DNA of 18,384 bases from DATGEO01 sp035310015. GTDB lineage: Bacteria; Chloroflexota; Dormibacteria; Dormibacterales; Dormibacteraceae. The DNA lies in NCBI GenBank assembly GCA_035310015.1, contig DATGEO010000154.1:1-18384 (forward strand). The letters run 5' to 3'. The first letter of the stretch is position 1. Each line of letters opens with the position of its first letter. Below, piece after piece: positions 1 through 6,348 of the stretch. Under the pieces are notes generated by a model. That model was not told the DNA's origin, did no database searches, and worked only from the letters and a program-made list of their open reading frames with translations. Both the position numbers and the translations under genes were made by a program.

Positions 1-1
1 G

Positions 2-874
2 GTCCAGGCCTCGCTTGCAATGCTCTCCAGCGGCTCGGCCATCGCGCCGGTTCGCACCCAGATCGGCCTGGGCGAGGGCTCGGACGTGTACCTCATCTCC
101 GGTGCGCTGCCCGAGTTCGACATCCTGACCGTGAAGGTCATCAACGTTCGCGCGCGGAACCCCGAGCAGGGCCTGCCCCGCTTGCAGGGCTCGCTCGACG
201 CGTTCCAGCTGTCCACCGGGCGCCCGCTGGCCGCCATCGACGCGCAGGCCGCCACCGAGGCGCGCACCTCGGCGGCGAGCGCGGTTTCGGCGCGCCTCCT
301 CGCGCGGGCCGACGCCGACGTGCTCACCGTCTTCGGCACGGGCCCGCAGGCGGCCGCGCACATCCGCGCCCTGACCGCCGAGTGGGAGTTCCGTGAGATC
401 CGCGTGGTGGGCCGCACGCTCGAAGCGGCGGAGCGCCTGGCGGCGGAGTTTCCCGACACCCGAGCGGTCGAGGTGGCTGAGGCGCTCAAAGGCGCCGGCG
501 TGGTCGTGACCGCGACGAGCTCGAGCGAGCCGCTGTTTCAGGCTTCGGACATCGAGCCCGGCACGCACCTGGCCCTGGTCGGCAGCGGCAGCGCCAGCGC
601 GGCGGAGGTGTCGCCGGAGCTGGTCGCGCGCGCGGCGGCCGTCTTCGCCGACCACCGGGCGTCGGTCCTCGAGGAGTCGGGCGAGATCGTGCAGGCGATC
701 AAGGCAGGAGTGATCAACCGTGACAGGGTGCACGAGCTCGGCGAGCTGATCAACGGCAAGGCCGAGGGAAGGCGCTCCGACGCCGACATCACGATCTACA
801 AGTCGGTCGGCAACGGGACGCAGGACGCGGCGCTCGCGGCGCTGCTGCTCGGGCGCTTCGTCACCAGCTCCTGA
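2..874 (+). CDS. Ornithine cyclodeaminase / mu-crystallin family NAD(P)-dependent protein, 5' partial
   Basis: The reading frame is open from the first bases of the window, so the true start lies upstream. About 290 residues are visible against a family norm near 310-330, so roughly 30 N-terminal residues are missing. Family features seen are SGSAIAPVRTQIG near the visible N-terminus, a substrate-loop region VKVINVRARNPEQGLP, a Rossmann dinucleotide motif VFGTGPQAAAH (about residue 105 from the in-frame ATG at 20), and the C-terminal ITIYKSVGNGTQDAALA, which is highly typical of the family. Members convert ornithine to proline, reduce cyclic imines such as pyrroline-2-carboxylate, or oxidise amino acids such as alanine. 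The substrate cannot be assigned here. It is followed after 2 nt by an LLM oxidoreductase gene and is probably cotranscribed with it. Family assignment is sure; the reaction is not. Confidence 0.9.
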   Translation, partial: VQASLAMLSSGSAIAPVRTQIGLGEGSDVYLISGALPEFDILTVKVINVRARNPEQGLPRLQGSLDAFQLSTGRPLAAIDAQAATEARTSAASAVSARLLARADADVLTVFGTGPQAAAHIRALTAEWEFREIRVVGRTLEAAERLAAEFPDTRAVEVAEALKGAGVVVTATSSSEPLFQASDIEPGTHLALVGSGSASAAEVSPELVARAAAVFADHRASVLEESGEIVQAIKAGVINRDRVHELGELINGKAEGRRSDADITIYKSVGNGTQDAALAALLLGRFVTSS

Positions 875-876
875 AC

Positions 877-1821
877 TTGCGCCTCGGCATCGGCATCTTC
901 GGCATGCAGTCGGTGCCACAGCGCCCCGACCCTCACGTCAAGCTCTATCGCGACCTGCTCGACGACGCCGCGCTGGCGGAGTCGCTGGGTTTCGACTCCA
1001 TCTGGCTGTCGGAGCACCACTTCTGGTTCGACGGCTACTGCCCGGCCGACCTCGTGGCCGCGGGCGCTGTCCTCGGCCATACGTCACGCATCGGCGTCGG
1101 CACGGCGGTGATGCTGCTGCCGATGCACCCGGTCGACAAGGTGGGGGCGGAGGCAGCCATGCTGAGCCGGCTCGGCGAAGGCCGGCTCACGCTCGGCGTG
1201 GCCCTGGGCTACCGCGAGCCCGAGTTCGACGGCTTCGGCCTTCGGCGCAAGGACCGCGCCAGGTTGATGGACGCGCTGCTGCCGCGACTGGCCGAGACGT
1301 GCGCCGCCGCGCAGCCCGTGGTGCCGGTCTACGTCGGCGTCGCGTCGGCTGTCGCTGCGCAGCGCGCAGGGCGACTTGGCCTACCCCTGTTCGCCGACTC
1401 GACGATGAATCACGCCGAGCTGCGTGAGATGCTCGCCGCCTATGAAGCCGCGCGCGAGGCCGCCGGCCTGCCCCCGCCACCGGTCCACGCTCTGCAGCGC
1501 GATGTGTTCGTCACCGACGACCCGGACCGCGACTGGGCGATGCTCTTCCCCGAGCTTCGCTACATGCGCCGTCAGTACGGCAGCTGGTCGTCCCCGCAGG
1601 CCACCGGTGAGACCGCGACCGCCTACCGCGAGCGCCTCGATGCCGACATCGACGCCAAGCTGAAGAACCTGATATTCGGGTCGGCCGGCGAGGTCGGGGC
1701 CAAGCTGCGCGAGTTCGAGGCTCTGGGCTTCGGCCTGATCGTCTGCCGCAGCCAATTCGGCAACCTTCCGCGCGCGGGCCTGCGGCGCGCAATCGAGGGG
1801 TTGGGGAGGCTCGCCGGATGA
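877..1821 (+). CDS. LLM class flavin-dependent oxidoreductase (luciferase-like)
   Basis: The protein is 314 aa and starts at TTG 877, two bases after the preceding stop. No better in-frame start precedes the MRLGIGIFGMQS beta-strand that begins such TIM barrels. Luciferase-like signatures are GFDSIWLSEHHF (E46-H47-H48), the strand/helix HPVDKVGAEAAMLSRL, and GEGRLTLGVALGYREPEF, the common SgGRlelGvG..y...EF pattern. The fold binds FMN or F420 and the family includes monooxygenases and F420-dependent dehydrogenases. Nothing visible decides cofactor or substrate. It resembles the LLM protein at 8359-9315 in the same motifs and in a late YMRxxY segment, so the two look like paralogues of one subfamily. 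Its stop overlaps the start of the next gene (ATGA), indicating translational coupling. Confidence 0.9.
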   Translation: MRLGIGIFGMQSVPQRPDPHVKLYRDLLDDAALAESLGFDSIWLSEHHFWFDGYCPADLVAAGAVLGHTSRIGVGTAVMLLPMHPVDKVGAEAAMLSRLGEGRLTLGVALGYREPEFDGFGLRRKDRARLMDALLPRLAETCAAAQPVVPVYVGVASAVAAQRAGRLGLPLFADSTMNHAELREMLAAYEAAREAAGLPPPPVHALQRDVFVTDDPDRDWAMLFPELRYMRRQYGSWSSPQATGETATAYRERLDADIDAKLKNLIFGSAGEVGAKLREFEALGFGLIVCRSQFGNLPRAGLRRAIEGLGRLAG

Positions 1822-2519
1822 AGCTGGGCGCCGGGCCGCTGGCCCTGGGCTCGCCGTCCGACCTGCGCGCGCTGGCGCAGGCTGCCGTCGAGGCTTCATT
1901 CGACTGCCTATGGCTGGACGGACCGCCCGCGGCCGCGGCGATGGTGGCGCAGTGGGTGCCGGTCCGGGTGGGCGCGGTGGTCGACATCGGGATTCATCAC
2001 CCTCTGCACATTGCGGAGGACATCGCCGTCGCCGACCTCACCTGTGGAGGCCGCCTCGAAGTGCTGCTTCGGCCGGCGCACGAGGACCCGGGCGTAGTCA
2101 AGGAGCACATGCAGGTGCTGGCGGCCGCGCTTTCGGGGGCGCACATCCAGTGGGAGGGCCTTCACCTCCGGGTGCCCGCGCGCCTTGCCGACAACGGTCA
2201 GGTCCCGCAGCGCCTGGCCCTCAACCCACGCCCGATGCAGCCGGCCGTACCCGCCTGGGTGCTGGACGCGGAGCGCGCGAGCTTTGCCTCCGCCCGTAGG
2301 TGGTCGGCCGGCATGAGCATAGGCAGGCGTTCGCACCTTCCCGAGCTCGTGCTCTGCCCGGCGAGAGTGGAAGCATCGGAGCTGCTGGAGGCCGCGGGGG
2401 AGGAACCCGCCTACTTCGTCATCGCCGCGGACAGTCCAGCAGAGGCGCGGGCTGCGGGCCGCCGCCTCGCGGGTCCGCTGCGTATGCCGGAATTTCCGGA
2501 CTGGGCCCGTTCTGTCTAA
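1818..2519 (+). CDS. Short, divergent luciferase-like (LLM) family protein
   Basis: The protein is 233 aa, translationally coupled to the LLM gene before it by an ATGA overlap. The LLM ancestry shows in the order of segments: MKLGAGPLALG start strand, SFDCLWLDGP where relatives have FDSxWLSEHH, then VGAVVDIGIHHPLHIAED and ADLTCGGRLEVLL matching the HPv.lAED...LD.lSgGRlelG core. It lacks the EHH motif and is about 80 residues shorter than its neighbours, with no recognisable C-terminal barrel half. It may be a non-catalytic partner subunit, as in alpha/beta luciferase pairs, or a decaying duplicate. The frame is intact and codon use looks like the neighbours, which favours a functional partner. 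The gene ends 48 nt before the next start. Confidence 0.75.
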   Translation: MKLGAGPLALGSPSDLRALAQAAVEASFDCLWLDGPPAAAAMVAQWVPVRVGAVVDIGIHHPLHIAEDIAVADLTCGGRLEVLLRPAHEDPGVVKEHMQVLAAALSGAHIQWEGLHLRVPARLADNGQVPQRLALNPRPMQPAVPAWVLDAERASFASARRWSAGMSIGRRSHLPELVLCPARVEASELLEAAGEEPAYFVIAADSPAEARAAGRRLAGPLRMPEFPDWARSV

Positions 2520-2550
2520 CGAACGCTCGTACGTCTGCGCGACAGGCCTG

Positions 2551-2567
2551 TGCTATCGTTTTCCGCG
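2551..2567 (+). promoter_or_regulatory. Putative extended -10 promoter giving a leaderless or near-leaderless transcript
   Basis: TGCTATCGT at 2551-2559 contains an extended -10 (TGC followed by TATCGT, 2554-2559), 8 nt before ATG 2568. No convincing -35 is seen and no Shine-Dalgarno sequence precedes the ATG. Transcription from this box would start almost at the ATG. An in-frame GTG at 2550 is an alternative start but would place the -10 inside the coding region. Consensus inspection only. Confidence 0.45.
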
Positions 2568-3095
2568 ATGACGCCCACCCCGGATGTCGTCCTCTACACC
2601 CTCAACAACGGCACGACCGATCCGACTTGACAGGAGTGCTGCAGGGTGAGGGAGTTTCTCTCACAGAACTCGGTGCCCTTCGAGGATCGCAACATCGCGA
2701 AGGAGCCGCACTGGCGCAAGGACCTGGTCGAGCTGACGGGCGAGGTCGTGGTGCCGGTGCTGGTCGTCGGGGGTAGGCAGGTGGTCGGGCTCGACGAGCC
2801 GCGTATGGCCGAGGCGATCGGCCTGCACGGCTTCAAGTCGGATCCCAACCGCGACGGGCTCGCCGCGCCGCCCGAGCTCGCTTCGCTCGCGGACGGCCAG
2901 ACCGATTCGGTCGAAGGCCGGCTCGTGCATTTCGTGCGCCGCCTGCAGCGGGAGATGGAGTTCAACGCCGCGAAAGACGAGGCTCCGTATCGCGACGGCC
3001 AGCACGACGGCATGCGGTTCGCGCGCGACGCGATCCTCCGCATCCTCAACGGCACGTACGAGCCCGAGAAGATGGTCATCGAGCGCGACTCGTGA
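2568..3095 (+). CDS. Glutaredoxin-like selenoprotein with UxxC motif (in-frame UGA at 2628-2630 read as Sec)
   Basis: ATG 2568 and the downstream frame at GTG 2646 are in the same phase, interrupted only by TGA 2628. Reading TGA as selenocysteine gives a 175-residue protein: beta-strand DVVLYTLNNG, U21-Q22-E23-C24, then C25-RVREFL, which lines up with the CPYC plus helix of glutaredoxins. NSVPFEDRNI, the cis-Pro strand VPVLVVGG (Pro63) and VVGLD (72-76) follow, so both sides of the UGA belong to one thioredoxin fold. Six extra residues separate the first strand from U21 compared with common glutaredoxins. Residues about 86-175 form an extension I do not recognise. A SECIS-like hairpin lies at 2646-2664. 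Starting at GTG 2646 would delete the redox site. The stop overlaps the E1alpha start (GTGA), so it heads the dehydrogenase operon. The alternative is a nonsense mutation or sequencing error of a Cys codon. Confidence 0.78.
2646..2664 (+). promoter_or_regulatory. Candidate bacterial SECIS element downstream of UGA 2628
   Basis: Bases 2646-2653 (GTGAGGGA) pair with 2657-2664 (TCTCTCAC), giving eight pairs including one G-U, closing a three-base loop GTT at 2654-2656. The first loop base is G, and 23 nt separate the UGA from the loop. The published bacterial SECIS model asks for a 3-14 nt loop with G in the first two positions, 16-37 nt from UGA, on a 4-16 bp stem; all are met. A possible lower stem pairs GAGT 2634-2637 with ACTC 2668-2671. 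Its role would be to recruit SelB with Sec-tRNA. Found by eye; no folding energy was calculated. Confidence 0.7.
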
Positions 3096-4192
3096 AGCGC
3101 GCGGCCGAAGCCGCTTCAATTGAGCCGGCAGGCACATCGTCCGTGGAATTTCCGATCGCTCGCTACCTCGACGAGGACGGTGAGCTCGTAGGCGAGGAGC
3201 AGCCGGTCAGCGACGAGCTCGCGCTCGAGGGCTACACCGTGATGCTCAAGGGCCGCCGCTTCGACGAGCGCTCGGTGAGCCTCCAGCGCCAGGGCCGCAT
3301 GGTGACGCTCGCACCCGGCATCGGCCAGGAGGCCGCGACCGTCGGCGCGGCGATGGCGCTGGACCGGAAGACGGACTGGTTCGTGCCCCAGTACCGCGAG
3401 CTCGCGGGCCAGCTGTGGCATGGCTACCCGCTGCGCCTCGCCTTCCTCTGGCACATGGGCCACCCGATCGCGTTCGAGGTGCCCAACGGCCTCAAGATGC
3501 TGCCTTTCCAGGCCGCCATCGCCGGCCAGCTGCCGCAGGCGGCGGGGCTGGCATGGGGGCTGAAGCTGAAGGCAAACCCCGGCGTCGTGCTCGCGGTTTT
3601 CGGAGACGGCGGCACGTCGCAGGGCGACTTTCACGAGTCCATGAACCTGGCGGGCGTGATGCGCGCGCCGATCGTCTTTCTCTGCCAGAACAACGGCTGG
3701 GCGATCTCAACCACCGTCGAGCGGCAGACCGCGTCCGAGACCCTCGCGCAGAAGGCGATCGCGTACGGTTTTCCGGGCGTGCGCGTCGACGGCAACGACC
3801 TGTTCGCGATGTATGCGGTCGTCCGCGACGCGGTCGAGCGCGCGCGGGCCGGCGAAGGTCCGACTTTCGTCGAGGCCATCACCTACAGGCTCGGGCTGCA
3901 CACCACCGCCGACGACCCGACTCGCTACGAGCCGAAGGAGATGCACGACCTGTGGATCAACCGCGACCCGCTGCTGCGCATGCAGCGCTACCTCAAGTCG
4001 AAAGGCGTCGTCGACGACGCGCGCCTCGAGCGCATCGAGCAGGACGTGCGCGAGGAGCTCCGCGTGGCATGGGAGGAGGCGCAGAAGGAGCCCGCGCCGG
4101 ATCCCATCCGCTTCTTCGGCGCGGTGCACGCGCGTCCGTCCGAGCGCCTGCAGCGTCAGCTCGCGCACATGAATAAGGACGGCGATGCCTGA
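3092..4192 (+). CDS. 2-oxoacid dehydrogenase E1 component, alpha subunit (pyruvate / branched-chain type)
   Basis: The protein is 366 aa, starting at GTG 3092 overlapping the previous stop. It is the thiamine-diphosphate-binding half of the E1 decarboxylase, which decarboxylates a 2-oxoacid and acylates the lipoyl group of E2 in the cytoplasm. The TPP/Mg motif runs from GDGG (171-174) to the NN of CQNNGWAIS (200-201). ARYLDEDG near the N-terminus, PQYREL, and YRLGLHTTADDPTRY, the phosphorylation-loop region of the heterotetrameric E1 class, are also present. Length is normal for that class. Both the Gram-positive PdhA and the BkdA1 (2-oxoisovalerate) subfamilies look like this, so the substrate is open. 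The carboxylase and importer nearby favour branched-chain oxoacids, by inference. The next gene overlaps by 8 nt. Confidence 0.92.
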   Translation: MKRAAEAASIEPAGTSSVEFPIARYLDEDGELVGEEQPVSDELALEGYTVMLKGRRFDERSVSLQRQGRMVTLAPGIGQEAATVGAAMALDRKTDWFVPQYRELAGQLWHGYPLRLAFLWHMGHPIAFEVPNGLKMLPFQAAIAGQLPQAAGLAWGLKLKANPGVVLAVFGDGGTSQGDFHESMNLAGVMRAPIVFLCQNNGWAISTTVERQTASETLAQKAIAYGFPGVRVDGNDLFAMYAVVRDAVERARAGEGPTFVEAITYRLGLHTTADDPTRYEPKEMHDLWINRDPLLRMQRYLKSKGVVDDARLERIEQDVREELRVAWEEAQKEPAPDPIRFFGAVHARPSERLQRQLAHMNKDGDA

Positions 4193-5162
4193 GCTCACCA
4201 TCGTCGAGGCGGTGAACCAGGCGCTGGCGCTGGAGATGGCACGCGACGACCGCATGCTCGTCTTCGGCGAGGACGTGGGCAAGACGGGTGGCGTGTTCCG
4301 CGCCACTGACGGCCTGTACGAGAGGTACGGGGACAAGCGGGTCATCGACACGCCGCTCTCCGAGGGAGTGATCGCCGGCGCGGCGATCGGGCTCGCGATC
4401 GCGGGCTGGGTGCCGGTGGCCGAGATCCAGTTCCTGGGCTTCGCCCACAACGGTTTCAACCAGGTCGTGGACCAGCTGGCGCGGGTGCGCTACCGCTCGG
4501 CCGGAAGCCTTTCCGCGCAGGTCACGATCCGCGCGCCGTACGGCGCGGGGGTGCGCGCGCCGGAGCTGCACTCGGACGCTTTCGAGGCCCACTTCGCGCA
4601 TGCGCCAGGCCTGAAGGTGGCCGCGCCGTCGACCCCGCACGACGTGAAGGGCATGCTGCTGGCCGCGATCCGCGATCCCGATCCGGTCCTCTTCCTCGAG
4701 CCGCTGCGAGGCTACCGCCAGGTGCGCGGCGACGTTCCGGACGGCGACTACACGGTGGAGCTGGGCACGGCGCGGATCGCGCGCTCGGGCACGGACGTCA
4801 CGGTCGTCGCCTGGAGCGCGGCGGTGCAGGTGGCGCTGCAGGCGGCTGAAGACGCGCAGGCCCAGGGCGTTTCGGTGGAGGTGATCGACCTGCGCAGCCT
4901 GGTGCCCATCGACGTCGCCACCCTTGCCGATTCGGTGACCCGCACCGGCCGCGCCGTGGTCGTGCAGGAGGCGCCGCTGACCGCCGGCTTCGGCGCGGAG
5001 GTGGTGGCGACCATTCAGGAGGAGGCGTTCTTCTCGCTCCAGGCGCCGATCCGCCGCGTGGCCGCGCCCGACGTGCCGTATCCCGTGCAGCTGCTCGAGG
5101 AGGCGTACGCGCCGAATGCCGAGCGGGTCCTGGAAGCGATTCTCGCCACCACGCGGGATTAG
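4185..5162 (+). CDS. 2-oxoacid dehydrogenase E1 component, beta subunit
   Basis: The protein is 325 aa, the usual length. It starts at ATG 4185 inside the end of the alpha gene, so the two E1 subunits are translationally coupled, as expected for an alpha2beta2 enzyme. Family features in order are ELTIVEAVNQAL, VFGEDVGKTGGVFRAT with the acidic pair E29-D30, RVIDTPLSEGVIAGAAIG, AEIQFLGF, the PYGAGVRAPELHS loop, KVAAPSTPHDVKGML, and the C-terminal transketolase domain with VEVIDLRSLVPID and DVPYPVQLLEEAYAP. It shapes the TPP pocket with the alpha subunit and binds E2. E1beta of pyruvate and branched-chain complexes are very similar and no single residue here decides. The gap to E2 is 8 nt. Confidence 0.93.
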   Translation: MPELTIVEAVNQALALEMARDDRMLVFGEDVGKTGGVFRATDGLYERYGDKRVIDTPLSEGVIAGAAIGLAIAGWVPVAEIQFLGFAHNGFNQVVDQLARVRYRSAGSLSAQVTIRAPYGAGVRAPELHSDAFEAHFAHAPGLKVAAPSTPHDVKGMLLAAIRDPDPVLFLEPLRGYRQVRGDVPDGDYTVELGTARIARSGTDVTVVAWSAAVQVALQAAEDAQAQGVSVEVIDLRSLVPIDVATLADSVTRTGRAVVVQEAPLTAGFGAEVVATIQEEAFFSLQAPIRRVAAPDVPYPVQLLEEAYAPNAERVLEAILATTRD

Positions 5163-5170
5163 ATCCGTAG

Positions 5171-6346
5171 ATGTCGAGATATGAGTTTCGCCTGCCCGAC
5201 ATCGGCGAGGGGCTCGCCGAGGCCGAGGTCGGGAAGTGGCTCGTCAAGGTCGGCGACCAGGTCGTGGAAGATCAGCCGGTGGTCGAGATGATGACCGACA
5301 AGGCCGCGGTCGAGATCCCCGCTCCCGGCGCCGGCGTGGTGGTCGAGCAGCGAGTGGAGGAGGGCGCGGTCGTGAAGATCGGCGCCGTGCTCTACGTGCT
5401 GGAGACCGAGGCGCGAATCGGCGCGGCGGCAGGGCGCGTCGACGAACGGCCGGGCGCGGAGGCGCCCGTGGCGGCGGCCGCGCAGCCGGAGGCCAGAGTC
5501 CTCGCGCCGCCTGCGGTGCGCAAGCTCGCGCGCGAGCTGGGCGTGGACCTGATGCACGTTCGCGGCTCGGGCCCCGGCGGCCGGATCAGCGCCGAGGACG
5601 TGAAGCAGCACGCCGCCGCGCCCGCTGTGGCGCCGGCCCCCGGTGCGCCCGGCCCGCCCGGTGAGCGCGTCGCGCTTCGCGGCGTGCGCCGGCGCATGGC
5701 CGAGACCATGGCCGACTCGTCGCGCACCATCGCCCACGTCACCGGCTTTCACGAGCTCGACGCCGGCGAGTTTCAAAAGGCTTACCGCCGCCTGCGCACC
5801 GAAGCGGAGAGCGCCGGCAGGCGCTTTCCATTTGACACCCTGCTGGTGCGCGCGGTCGCGCTCGCCCTCGCCCGCCACCCTATCTTCAACGCCTCCCTTG
5901 ACGTCGACCGCATGGAGATCGTCGTGCACCCGCGCGCGAACATCGGCGTTGCGACCGCGACGCCCGACGGCCTGATCGTTCCGGTCGTCGCCGACGCGGG
6001 CGCGCTGTCCATGGACAAGCTTGCCGCCGAGGTCGACCGGATCTCGGCCGCCGCGCGCGAAGGCCGTGCCTCGGTCTCGGACCTGCGCGGCGGAACGTTC
6101 ACGATCTCCAACACCGGCGCCTGGCGCGGCGCGCACGGCACGTCGCTGATCCGCCCGCCCGAGGTCGCGCTCGTCGCGTTCGGCAGAATCGAGGACAGAG
6201 CGGTCGTGCGCGACGGCCAGGTCGTCGTGCGTCCGATGATGCCGATGTCGGTCACCTTCGACCATCGGGTGATCGACGGCGAGCAGGGCCTCACGTTCGC
6301 GCTCACGCTGCGCGAGCTGATCGAAAACCCCGAGCACCTTCTCTAG
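5171..6346 (+). CDS. 2-oxoacid dehydrogenase E2 component, dihydrolipoamide acyltransferase
   Basis: The protein is 391 aa. It has one lipoyl domain (residues 1 to about 78; RLPDIGEGLAEAEVGKW, with lipoylated Lys44 in MTDKAAVEIPAP), an Ala/Pro-rich linker, a peripheral-subunit-binding domain at about 109-148 (APPAVRKLARELGVDL and GSGPGGRISAEDV), a second linker, and a catalytic acyltransferase domain from about 160 to the end. The catalytic motif is DHRVIDG with His365 and Asp369. E2 forms the complex core, takes the acyl group from E1 onto its lipoyl arm and passes it to CoA. A single lipoyl domain and the RRRMAETM region are compatible with branched-chain E2 but not proof. There is no clear Shine-Dalgarno before ATG 5171. 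The next gene starts 2 nt after the stop. Confidence 0.93.
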   Translation: MSRYEFRLPDIGEGLAEAEVGKWLVKVGDQVVEDQPVVEMMTDKAAVEIPAPGAGVVVEQRVEEGAVVKIGAVLYVLETEARIGAAAGRVDERPGAEAPVAAAAQPEARVLAPPAVRKLARELGVDLMHVRGSGPGGRISAEDVKQHAAAPAVAPAPGAPGPPGERVALRGVRRRMAETMADSSRTIAHVTGFHELDAGEFQKAYRRLRTEAESAGRRFPFDTLLVRAVALALARHPIFNASLDVDRMEIVVHPRANIGVATATPDGLIVPVVADAGALSMDKLAAEVDRISAAAREGRASVSDLRGGTFTISNTGAWRGAHGTSLIRPPEVALVAFGRIEDRAVVRDGQVVVRPMMPMSVTFDHRVIDGEQGLTFALTLRELIENPEHLL

Positions 6347-6348
6347 CC

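Noticed and set aside
2646..3095. Glutaredoxin-like gene starting at GTG 2646
   Set aside because: This start removes the first beta-strand and the whole redox motif; the same frame upstream encodes exactly those missing parts with only a UGA between.
5159..6337. 392-codon minus-strand ORF opposite the E2 gene
   Set aside because: It is a His/Arg/Asp-rich antisense shadow typical of GC-rich coding DNA; the plus strand has all E2 motifs.
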